Assembly (NCBI GenBank): GCA_022561215.1
Contig: JADFRQ010000026.1
Coordinates: 1 to 35,330 of the forward strand
DNA length: 35,330 bases
Source of the DNA: Chloroflexota bacterium
GTDB lineage: Bacteria; Chloroflexota; Anaerolineae; Anaerolineales; E44-bin32
Direction of reading: 5' to 3'
In this document: positions 18,553 to 25,394 of the stretch, piece by piece
How positions within the stretch are numbered: position 1 is the stretch's first letter
How the letters are laid out: each line of letters starts with the position of its first letter
The notes under the pieces: model-generated
The model's database searches: none
The model's input: only the letters and a program-made list of their open reading frames with translations
Told to the model about the DNA's origin: nothing
Made by a program: the position numbers and the translations under genes

Positions 18553-19167
18553 TCAAGAAGCCGCGGCAGTCACGCTGCGGCGCAGCGCTCCACCGATGAC
18601 GGGCAACCCGCGCACGACGCAAAATGCGACCGCAACCCAGGCCACTTTTTGAAAGATCGGCAATGCAGAGGATGAATAACGCGCCGCCTGCGAGTCGCTC
18701 GGATACTCAGCCAATGCCAAACCCAACGTGAGACCGGTGAAGGCGACGATTTTCGCCACACTATAGCCGGATCGCATCCAGGCGGAGCTTACGATAAATT
18801 TTCCTAGCTTGGATCCATGCTGTTTGAATGCTGCTTTTCCATTCCTCGTACCCACGCTGCGGATTGCATCGGTGAGTGTGGTCCGGGTAATAACAATGAG
18901 TGGGATTGCAATGGGGATCATGCCAAGATCCGCCAGGCTTACCCACAAGACCAATTCATAAACGCGGTCTGCAGCGATATCGAGAACGCTGCCGGCAAGA
19001 CTCTCTTTACCTGTTTTCCTCGCAACGGTTCCATCAACCGTATCGATCATCAGCGATAAAAATAATAAAAAAACTGAGATCAGCTTGATTGCGGGAGATC
19101 CTAGATAAAGCATGATCACTACGATTAGCAGCAATGGGAATCGACTGATGGTTAAGAGATTCGCCAC
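18553..19167 (-). CDS. CDP-alcohol phosphatidyltransferase
   Basis: 204 residues, GTG start with AAGGAA upstream. The family signature D-X2-DG-X2-AR-X8-G-X3-D-X3-D is complete: Asp42, Asp45, Gly46, Ala49-Arg50, Gly59, Asp63 and Asp67. About six membrane helices surround it (first: LLLIVVIMLYLG; last: WVAVAFCVVRGLPVIGG). It condenses CDP-diacylglycerol with an alcohol to make a phospholipid head group. The alcohol could be inositol phosphate, glycerol phosphate or another; the adjacent PatA-like gene favours inositol phosphate. It is divergent from the zinc-ribbon gene with about 170 bases between. Confidence 0.9.
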   Translation of the reverse strand: MANLLTISRFPLLLIVVIMLYLGSPAIKLISVFLLFLSLMIDTVDGTVARKTGKESLAGSVLDIAADRVYELVLWVSLADLGMIPIAIPLIVITRTTLTDAIRSVGTRNGKAAFKQHGSKLGKFIVSSAWMRSGYSVAKIVAFTGLTLGLALAEYPSDSQAARYSSSALPIFQKVAWVAVAFCVVRGLPVIGGALRRSVTAAAS

Positions 19168-19339
19168 ATTACAATTCCTTCCTTATGCTCGAATTCTAAC
19201 AACCAAAGTTAAAAGGTCAAGATCATTGCCAGGCATGTACACACGATTTGCTTTATTTTCGACGTTTGATTGCATTTATGCAGAGGGCGAGCATTTGTTA
19301 AACTCTGCTATCCGTATTTTATTAGAAGAGAATTAATCG

Positions 19340-19702
19340 ATGAAAGCTGGACGTGTTATCGCAACGATCGCGGCTGCCATCCTTATATTATTTAGTGTTC
19401 TCTACATCCTGGCAACCTTTGGCGAGACGACAAGGCCGGAATATTTTATAACCGGTCTCGTCCTGGTATCCATAGGATTCGGCCTTATCTGGCTCTCCAG
19501 ACGAGGCGAGGAAGGCAAATCAACAGTAGAAATAATTCAGAAGATTGAACTATCGGGCGATATCGAACTTGACTCCTTGCAATGCCAATTCTGTGGTGCT
19601 CCACTGAGCAGCAGCGATATAAGTTTGATCGCCGGGGCGCCGGTGGTTCAGTGCCCCTACTGCGGCTCCTCTTACCAGATTACCGAGAAACCGAAATGGT
19701 GA
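19340..19702 (+). CDS. Two-helix membrane protein with zinc ribbon
   Basis: 120 residues. Two transmembrane segments (about 7-27 and 36-54) form a hairpin, followed by a linker with IQKIELSGDIELDSLQC. The C-terminus is a zinc ribbon: CQFCG (residues about 81-85) and CPYCGSSY (about 105-112). The ribbon would face the cytoplasm if the charged RRGEEGKS loop is inside. It is the first gene of the plus-strand block with the DUF2207-like protein, pseudo-radical-SAM and methyltransferase, with a 67-base gap to the next gene. Function unknown. Confidence 0.75.
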   Translation: MKAGRVIATIAAAILILFSVLYILATFGETTRPEYFITGLVLVSIGFGLIWLSRRGEEGKSTVEIIQKIELSGDIELDSLQCQFCGAPLSSSDISLIAGAPVVQCPYCGSSYQITEKPKW

Positions 19703-19769
19703 GTGCACCAATTCCATTGATGGTGGATGAGATTTTTTATTTGCTCGTGTGCCTCCTTAGGGAACGCGC

Positions 19770-21128
19770 ATGAGACGCATTTACTTGTTCACCCTTTTCC
19801 TAATTATCTTTTTCTTCATCCAGCCGCTGCGGCTGGCCAGAGCCCAAACGTATTCATTTTCTGTTCCCCAAATGAGCGTGGATGTGTTCTGGGAGGCGGA
19901 TGGTAGCGTACGCATCCTGTATGAAATCCTTTTCGCGAATGATCCCCTGGCGGATGATATCGATTTTATCGATATCGGCATACCGACGGAGGCGTACAGC
20001 ATCTCGGCGGTGAGTGCCACAATCAATGGAAATCCAATCGGCGATATTGAACGATCACCTTATGTTCAACCTGGAGTTGCCCTTGGATTGGGGGCCAACG
20101 CAATCGCGCCGGGAGCACAGGGGGTCGTACGTGTGTCAATCCCCGGTGTGCGCAATGCACTTTTTGTGGAAGACCAAGAAGGTTATGCCAGCGCATTATT
20201 TTCGCCAACCTGGTTCGATGCACAGCTTGTGCATGGAACCTCTGATCTGACCGCTACCTTTCACCTCCCTCCTGGTGTTCTTCCAGAGCAGCCGCGTTGG
20301 CATGATTCCCCGTCCGGGTGGCCACAGCATGCTCCGCAAAGCGGTTTGGACAGTGAGGGACGGATTATTTATTCCTGGCACAATGCAGCGGCCAATTCTT
20401 CTTCGATTTACGTATTCGGGGCCTCCTTCCCCAGTGAATATATTCCGGAGGAAACGTTGCAACAACCCACCGTGCTTCCAAGATTCCGCATCTCTCAGGA
20501 CCTCATCGCGTCCGTCATTTGCGGGAGTGGTTTCGTGCTCTTTACGGCTTTGATTGTCATCGTTGGAAACATCACAACCAATCGTCGCAAGATGGACTAC
20601 CTCCCGCCCAAGATCTCGATTGAGGGACATGGAATTAAACGGGGGCTGACTGCGGTTGAAGCAGCAATATTGCTTGAGACCGATCTAGACAAAGTATTGA
20701 CGATGATTCTCTTTAGCTCGATCAAGAAGAGTGCCATTAAGGTCGTAAGGGAAGACCCACTTGAAATTGAGAAACGCTCCGCCCAGCCTGAAGGGCTGCG
20801 CGCCTATGAGAGTAATTTTGTCGAAGCGATGTTAATCACTGGCAAAAGAATGCGTCAGAAAGCTCTTCAAGATCTTGTAATCAAGTCGGTTAAAACAACT
20901 CAAAAGAAAATGAAGGGTTTCAGCCTGAGGGAGACGAAAGCGTATTATCGATCGATTGTGAAGCAAGCATGGAATCAAGTCGAATCCGCAGAGACCCCCG
21001 AGATTCGCTCCCAACGTTTTGACGAATCGATTGAATGGACGATGCTCGATCGTAATTTTGACGGCCGCACGCGAAATGTCTTCCGCTCAGGCCCAGTTTA
21101 TGTGCCCCATTGGTGGGTCGCTCTATAG
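19770..21128 (+). CDS. DUF2207-like membrane protein (C-terminus frameshifted)
   Basis: 452 residues as read. A signal peptide (about 1-25, ending ARAQ) precedes a beta-rich exported domain with VDVFWEADGSVRILYEILFAND, typical of DUF2207-type N-terminal domains. One transmembrane segment (about 247-270) leads to a helical cytoplasmic region (LTAVEAAILLETDLDKVLTMI) with a winged-helix look. The frame stops at 21126-21128 after YVPHWWVAL. Immediately downstream, one base shifted, an open frame continues to a Gly/Ser/Cys-rich tail, so the true protein is probably about 550 residues. Assignment to DUF2207 is by overall plan, not by decisive motifs. Confidence 0.7.
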   Translation: MRRIYLFTLFLIIFFFIQPLRLARAQTYSFSVPQMSVDVFWEADGSVRILYEILFANDPLADDIDFIDIGIPTEAYSISAVSATINGNPIGDIERSPYVQPGVALGLGANAIAPGAQGVVRVSIPGVRNALFVEDQEGYASALFSPTWFDAQLVHGTSDLTATFHLPPGVLPEQPRWHDSPSGWPQHAPQSGLDSEGRIIYSWHNAAANSSSIYVFGASFPSEYIPEETLQQPTVLPRFRISQDLIASVICGSGFVLFTALIVIVGNITTNRRKMDYLPPKISIEGHGIKRGLTAVEAAILLETDLDKVLTMILFSSIKKSAIKVVREDPLEIEKRSAQPEGLRAYESNFVEAMLITGKRMRQKALQDLVIKSVKTTQKKMKGFSLRETKAYYRSIVKQAWNQVESAETPEIRSQRFDESIEWTMLDRNFDGRTRNVFRSGPVYVPHWWVAL

Positions 21129-21423
21129 ACCTTCCCTGGCTTCTGCTGGTGGGGGTGCTTCGGGCCCCTCTGCCACGCCGACGCGCACTTCCGTGACCAC
21201 ATCCAGGGCCGGCGGTTTGCCCACATTACCCGGTGCAGATTTTGCAGCCAGTGTGGTCCAAGGGATTCAGCAAACTGCGGGCAACCTGATATCCAATGTC
21301 ACCCAATTCACGGGCGGAGTAACAAAAGCCACCAACCCGCCTCCACCCCCCTCTCGCTATTCCGGGAGATCTTCTGGTGGTGGATCGAGCTGCGCCTGCG
21401 CTTGTGCAGGCGGTGGACGGTAA
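21113..21423 (+). pseudogene. Out-of-frame C-terminal tail ending in CACACAGGGR
   Basis: A frame one base ahead of the DUF2207-like gene continues past its stop with SLYRPSLASAGGGASGPS, a helical VVQGIQQTAGNLISNV segment, a Pro run and a tail GGGSSCACACAGGGR (stop at 21421). Three cysteines alternate with alanines (codons at 21391, 21397 and 21403). A single extra G in the GGTGGG at about 21113 would explain the break. The fused reading would be WWSLYRPSLAS. The tail is the feature most likely to be a modification substrate or metal site. It is either split from the membrane protein by a real mutation or by an indel in the assembly. Confidence 0.55.
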
Positions 21424-21474
21424 TCATGACCAAATTAGGTGCGTTATTTTCGAACTGGATTTCAAAAAGGGTCG

Positions 21475-22596
21475 ATGAGCGACTTTTGCAGCCCGGCATA
21501 TATCACTCCATCGGCGCGGCCGATTCCCCCCATCCCCTATCGCCTTCATCTTCGCATTGAGCCGGATGAGAATGGTGTGTTGGTGATTAATGCCTCCACA
21601 ATCCTGCACCTTAATCCCTCGGCAACCGCGTATGCTCTTCAGCTGATCAATGGCGTCAGTGTGCGAGTCGCCGCGAGAAATATTGCGCGGCGCTATCGAG
21701 TGAGCAGACGCCAGGCGCGGCAAGATTACGATGGGCTGCGGCAGAAGATACTCACCCTGGCAACAAATCCCGACGTGGATCCGGTGTGGTTCCTAGAACT
21801 GGATCGCAGTCGACCTTATGAAGTCACACCATCGGCGCCCTATCGCATGGATCTGGCTTTAACATATGCCACCAATCCGGACGGTGAGCATGATCCACGC
21901 GCCCGCGGGCGCGTGGATCGCGAGCTTATGGCGGATGAATGGGAGAATGTTTTGCGGACGTTATGCGATGTGGGTATTCCGCATGTCACATTTACAGGTG
22001 GCGAGCCAACTCGCCGTGATGATCTTGCGCAGCTCATTGCGTATCCGCAGGATCTTGGCCAGGTCACCGGCGTATTAACCGATGGCCGGCGCTTATCAGA
22101 CGCTCAATATCTCGAACAGCTTTCCCAGGCGGGCCTCGATCATTTTCTCATTGTTTATCATCCCCAAGATCCCGAAAGTCTATCCGGCATTGAAAATGCC
22201 CTCGCCTCTGATGTATTTACGGCAATTCACCTGACGCTCAGTCAGGGATCCTCCAGCGAGGCATTGGGTTGGCTCAACACTTTTGCTGCGATGGGTGCCA
22301 CGGCGATCTCCCTTGGGGGAGTCGATAAAGACGATAAACTACACGAAACGTTGATGAAGTTAAGGCAGTCAGTTGCTGAACTTGATCTCGATCTCGTTTG
22401 GGATCTCCCTGTTCCATCTTCGCAGATTAATCCAATGGCATTAGAAATACCCGAGAGCTTGTCCGGCGCGGGAAAGGCATGGCTCTATGTCGAGCCTGAT
22501 GGTGATGTGCTCCCCCAACAGGGAGTTGATCGCATACTGGGCAATATTCTCAACGATACCTGGCAAAGTATCTGGGAAAATGCCCAAAATTCTTAA
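21475..22596 (+). CDS. PqqD–radical-SAM-like protein lacking all Fe-S cysteines
   Basis: 373 residues from ATG 21475. The N-terminus (about 25-95) is PqqD-like, the RRE fold that binds substrate peptides (LVINASTILHLNPSATAYA). Residues about 120-290 follow a radical-SAM barrel. At the CxxxCxxC position the sequence is TYATNPDGEHD: Thr133, Gly137 and Asp140 replace the three cysteines, while Asn and His of the usual YRCNxxCPHC are kept. The next motif, TFTGGEPT, is intact. The SPASM-like end has EPDGDVLPQQG where LPCQG is normal. Only two cysteines occur in the whole protein. ATG 21426, 2 bases after the tail's stop, opens MTKLGALFSNWISKRVDERL in another frame and may be the ancestral start before a frameshift near 21510. 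Confidence 0.8.
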   Translation: MSDFCSPAYITPSARPIPPIPYRLHLRIEPDENGVLVINASTILHLNPSATAYALQLINGVSVRVAARNIARRYRVSRRQARQDYDGLRQKILTLATNPDVDPVWFLELDRSRPYEVTPSAPYRMDLALTYATNPDGEHDPRARGRVDRELMADEWENVLRTLCDVGIPHVTFTGGEPTRRDDLAQLIAYPQDLGQVTGVLTDGRRLSDAQYLEQLSQAGLDHFLIVYHPQDPESLSGIENALASDVFTAIHLTLSQGSSSEALGWLNTFAAMGATAISLGGVDKDDKLHETLMKLRQSVAELDLDLVWDLPVPSSQINPMALEIPESLSGAGKAWLYVEPDGDVLPQQGVDRILGNILNDTWQSIWENAQNS

Positions 22597-22743
22597 CATG
22601 GTTTCCGGCATCCCTGACGAATAAAATATCTGATTAATTTATGTTCCTCTGCGCACGCTTTTTACTTTCTCAACCAATCTCAATACCCACGCTTTCTGGC
22701 AGGATTATGTCCCCCTTTGAATCCCGAGAGAGGACATCATTAG

Positions 22744-23517
22744 ATGCGGATGCATAAACTACATCAAAGGTATCAACTGCAAGCCACCTGGACCGCGCCT
22801 AATCGCCGACGTCTTTATGCAACATTCAACCTTCAGCATTCCACTCGAATACTCGAAGTCGGATCAGGGACTGGCGTGATAACGCGCGAGCTTAGCAGTA
22901 GCGGATCAGCTCATGTTTACGGCGTTGATATTGATCGCCATGCAGCTGCCTATGCTTTTACGTACGATCCCGATTCTAACTATGGCATTGCAGATGGCCA
23001 TCGCCTTCCCTTTAAAGAGGGCGTTTTCGATGTCGCTCTGTGCCACTATTTTCTGCTTTGGGTTGCCAATCCGAATCGGATCCTGGATGAAATGATCCGC
23101 GTGACACGTCCAGGGGGAATGCTGGCCGCCATTGCGGAGCCAGATTATGGCGGGCGCATTGACCATCCGTCTACTTTGGTCGCGCTGGGTACATTGCAAG
23201 CCCGCGCATTAGAATCACACGGCGCCGATCCTCGGATGGGCAGAAAACTTCGAGCTCTCTTTTCGCAGGCAGGCTTGCAGTCGGTTTTCGCCGGGGTACT
23301 GGCGGGCGAGTGGCGATCCAGCCCGGATGAGGAGGCATTCGATTCGGAATGGGAAATGCTGCGCGAGGATCTTGGATCGGAATTGAGCGAGCAGGAGTAT
23401 AAGGATTTTAGGAGGCTTGACCACGAAGCAACGGAGCAAGGTGAAAGAATTTTGTACGTGCCCACGTTTTACGCGGTGGGGATAGTGGCGAATGACAAAA
23501 AAACATCCAATGCGTAG
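22744..23517 (+). CDS. Class I SAM-dependent methyltransferase
   Basis: 257 residues. Motif I is LEVGSGTGVITREL, followed by VYGVDIDRHA (acidic loop), ADGHRLPFKEGVFDVALCHY (motif II/III) and VTRPGGMLAA. The layout is that of small-molecule or peptide methyltransferases of the UbiE/Methyltransf_11 type. The N-terminal MRMHKLHQRYQLQATWT is basic and probably binds substrate. It lies 147 bases after the pseudo-radical-SAM gene on the same strand and is plausibly part of the same system, although the gap is larger than inside an operon. Its stop codon TAG lies inside a dispersed repeat (CGTAGGGGCA). Substrate unknown. Confidence 0.85.
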   Translation: MRMHKLHQRYQLQATWTAPNRRRLYATFNLQHSTRILEVGSGTGVITRELSSSGSAHVYGVDIDRHAAAYAFTYDPDSNYGIADGHRLPFKEGVFDVALCHYFLLWVANPNRILDEMIRVTRPGGMLAAIAEPDYGGRIDHPSTLVALGTLQARALESHGADPRMGRKLRALFSQAGLQSVFAGVLAGEWRSSPDEEAFDSEWEMLREDLGSELSEQEYKDFRRLDHEATEQGERILYVPTFYAVGIVANDKKTSNA

Positions 23518-23610
23518 GGGCAAGAGTGCGGAAATGATTCCGTAGGGGCAATTCACGAATTGCCCTAAGCCCTCAGGCGAATACCAGATAGCCGTATGCC
23601 GTGCCCCTAC
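23513..23610. repeat. Dispersed repeat 3' of amt (CGTAGGGGCA family)
   Basis: CGTAGGGGCA occurs at 23513 and 23541, and its inverse TGCCCCTAC at 23602. The second copy starts an inverted repeat, GGGCAATTC (23546-23554) and GAATTGCCC (23557-23565), and is preceded by AAATGATTC. A related element sits at 25193-25255 on the other side of amt. The first copy includes the stop codon of the methyltransferase. Confidence 0.75.
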
Positions 23611-23677
23611 ACAAACTATTTAATGTCAAAAATTCCTTCAAAAGGTTTCCAAAGTAATATTATTAACATGGGTAAAT

Positions 23678-24991
23678 TTATAATGCGAAACCCTCCTCGC
23701 CGTGAAGCGACATATCGAGCCCTTCAGTTTCTTCCTGCTCGGATACTCTCAACCCAACGACGGCATCGATGATCTTCAAGATGACGAAGGTGAGAACGGC
23801 CGAATAGATGAGAGTAGCGCTAGCTCCAATGGCCTGAATTCCCAACTGTGCGCCGATATCCAGGCCCGCTTCGGATCCACCCAGAGCAGTGGCGGCGAAT
23901 ACACCGGTCAGCAATGCACCTGCAAAGCCTGCCACGCCATGCACGCCGAAGGCATCCAGCGCATCATCGTAGCCCAATTTTCTCTTGAGGGTGACTACCG
24001 CCCAATATGGCAGCGCCCCCGCAACCAGGCCGATTGCCAATGCGCCCATCGGTCCAACAAAGCCGGAGGCAGGCGTGATCGCCACGAGGCCAGCCACTGC
24101 ACCCGTCGCAATGCCTACGCCGCTTGGTTTGCCCTTCCGAGCCCACTCGATGAACATCCAGGTCAGGGTCGCAGTTGCGGTTGCTATTTGAGTCACAACC
24201 GCTGCCATACCGGCCACGCCGTCAGCCGCAAGGCCACTGCCGGCATTAAATCCGAACCATCCTACCCACAGCATGCCCGCACCAACCATGGTGAGCACAA
24301 CGCTGTTGGATGGCAGTTTAGTATCCGGATAGCCGCGGCGCTTGCCCAGGACAAGCGCGACAATCAACCCGGCGATGCCTGCATTAATGTGCACCACCGT
24401 GCCGCCCGCGAAATCCAGCACGCCTAAATTCGCCAGCCATCCTCCATCGCCCCAGACCGAGTGCGCAACAGGCAAATAGACAAAAGTCGACCAGAGGCCG
24501 ATGAACCATAGGAATGCGGAGAATTTCATACGTTCAGCGAGGGAACCAATAATTAATGCTGGCGTGATGATGGCGAATGTTAGCTGGAAAAAAATAAAAA
24601 CCATCTCGGGGATGGTCCCAGATGTTGATTCAACACCTACGCCGAGAAGGAAGATCTTTTCAAACCCCCCGATGAAAAGCCCACTTCCGCCGAATGCAAC
24701 AGAGTAGCCATAAATAACCCAGATGACTGTGATTAAGGCGACAGTGGCGAAATTTTGCATCATAATGGAGAGCACGTTCTTGCCACGCACGAGGCCTGCG
24801 TAGAAGAGGGATAGCCCTGGGATGGTCATGAAAAGTACCAGCACGCTGGCGATAAGCATCCAGGCCGTGTCACCCGAATCTACGGGCGACTCCCCTTGTG
24901 CTAAAGCGACGACTGGCACGGCAGAGACGAGCAATCCAAGAATTACCGCTGTTTTCAACATACGCGAAGAGGGACTTCGTAAGTCAATCAC
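23678..24991 (-). CDS. amt: Ammonium transporter Amt
   Basis: 437 residues, GTG start with AAAGGAGC eight bases upstream. A signal peptide (about 1-31, ending ALAQ) precedes eleven predicted membrane helices. Family blocks are GLSLFYAGLVRGKNVLS, DFAGGTVVHINAGIAGLIVAL and FGVHGVAGFAGALLTG; the two His residues (in VVHIN and GVHGV) form the twin-His pore site. It moves ammonium (NH3 plus proton) across the inner membrane. No GlnK/PII gene, the usual partner, is adjacent. A folded leader (25081-25141) may regulate it. It faces the methyltransferase tail-to-tail. Confidence 0.96.
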   Translation of the reverse strand: MIDLRSPSSRMLKTAVILGLLVSAVPVVALAQGESPVDSGDTAWMLIASVLVLFMTIPGLSLFYAGLVRGKNVLSIMMQNFATVALITVIWVIYGYSVAFGGSGLFIGGFEKIFLLGVGVESTSGTIPEMVFIFFQLTFAIITPALIIGSLAERMKFSAFLWFIGLWSTFVYLPVAHSVWGDGGWLANLGVLDFAGGTVVHINAGIAGLIVALVLGKRRGYPDTKLPSNSVVLTMVGAGMLWVGWFGFNAGSGLAADGVAGMAAVVTQIATATATLTWMFIEWARKGKPSGVGIATGAVAGLVAITPASGFVGPMGALAIGLVAGALPYWAVVTLKRKLGYDDALDAFGVHGVAGFAGALLTGVFAATALGGSEAGLDIGAQLGIQAIGASATLIYSAVLTFVILKIIDAVVGLRVSEQEETEGLDMSLHGEEGFAL

Positions 24992-25080
24992 ACTTAGTGC
25001 TCCTTTGGTTTATGGTGCTGCGGGATCGCTTCGACTCGGCTGAGACAGAACAGTAGTTTCGCCGGGTTCGGATCGGGCTT

Positions 25081-25141
25081 GGAGCGCCTTACCGCCAGGC
25101 TATAAGACTAGCCCGCCTCATTCCGACAGGAATGCCACTCC
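25081..25141 (-). ncRNA. Candidate structured 5' leader of amt (three-way junction)
   Basis: On the minus strand upstream of amt, three helices fit one junction: a closing stem of 25136-25141 with 25081-25086 (GGAGTG/CGCTCC, one G-U), a hairpin of CATTCC/GGAATG (25119-25124, 25129-25134; loop GACA on the + strand) and a hairpin of GGCTA/TAGCC (25098-25102, 25109-25113). A possible -10 box (TACAAT on the minus strand, 25150-25155) would start transcription near 25143, at the foot of the closing stem. I do not recognise it as a known riboswitch class, including the glutamine-sensing ones. Pairing was judged by eye only. Confidence 0.4.
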
Positions 25142-25192
25142 ATAACAAAATTGTACAGCAACAATGGTCTGACTAAAAGCTGCGCAGGGAAG

Positions 25193-25255
25193 ATCACGAA
25201 TTGCCCATACCGAAGGTTAGAAAATGATTCCGTGGGGGCGCCGGGACGACGCCCC
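25193..25255. repeat. Dispersed repeat 5' of amt
   Basis: TCACGAATTGCCC (25193) and AAATGATTCCGTGGGGGCG (25222) match the parts of the element at 23532-23565 in swapped order. The right half folds into a stem, GGGGCG (25235-25240) with CGCCCC (25250-25255). Together the two copies flank amt. Confidence 0.6.
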
Positions 25256-25304
25256 TGCATAAAAATAGGATCAATTGAAAACCCCTGCGAATAATTAACA
25301 ACAA

Positions 25305-25337
25305 AACCTCCCGGAGGTTTAAACCCTCCGGGAGGTT
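25305..25337 (-). terminator. 13-bp hairpin after fhs
   Basis: AACCTCCCGGAGG (25305-25317) pairs perfectly with CCTCCGGGAGGTT (25325-25337), loop TTTAAAC. It lies 58 bases past the fhs stop in the direction of transcription, so it may end that transcript, although no long T-tract follows. The same motif type is common as an intergenic repeat. Confidence 0.65.
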
Positions 25338-25394
25338 ATCTAAAGAATACCTTGCTCGGGTTTAAAGACCCGCGTGTCTCTAATTAATCCCTCC

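Noticed and set aside
23702-24427. A 241-codon plus-strand frame inside amt
   Set aside because: Antisense shadow of the transporter; composition is His/Arg/Gln-rich as expected from the reverse of membrane codons.
25081-25141. THF riboswitch because fhs is next door
   Set aside because: The leader precedes amt, not fhs, and the conserved THF-aptamer segments are not seen.
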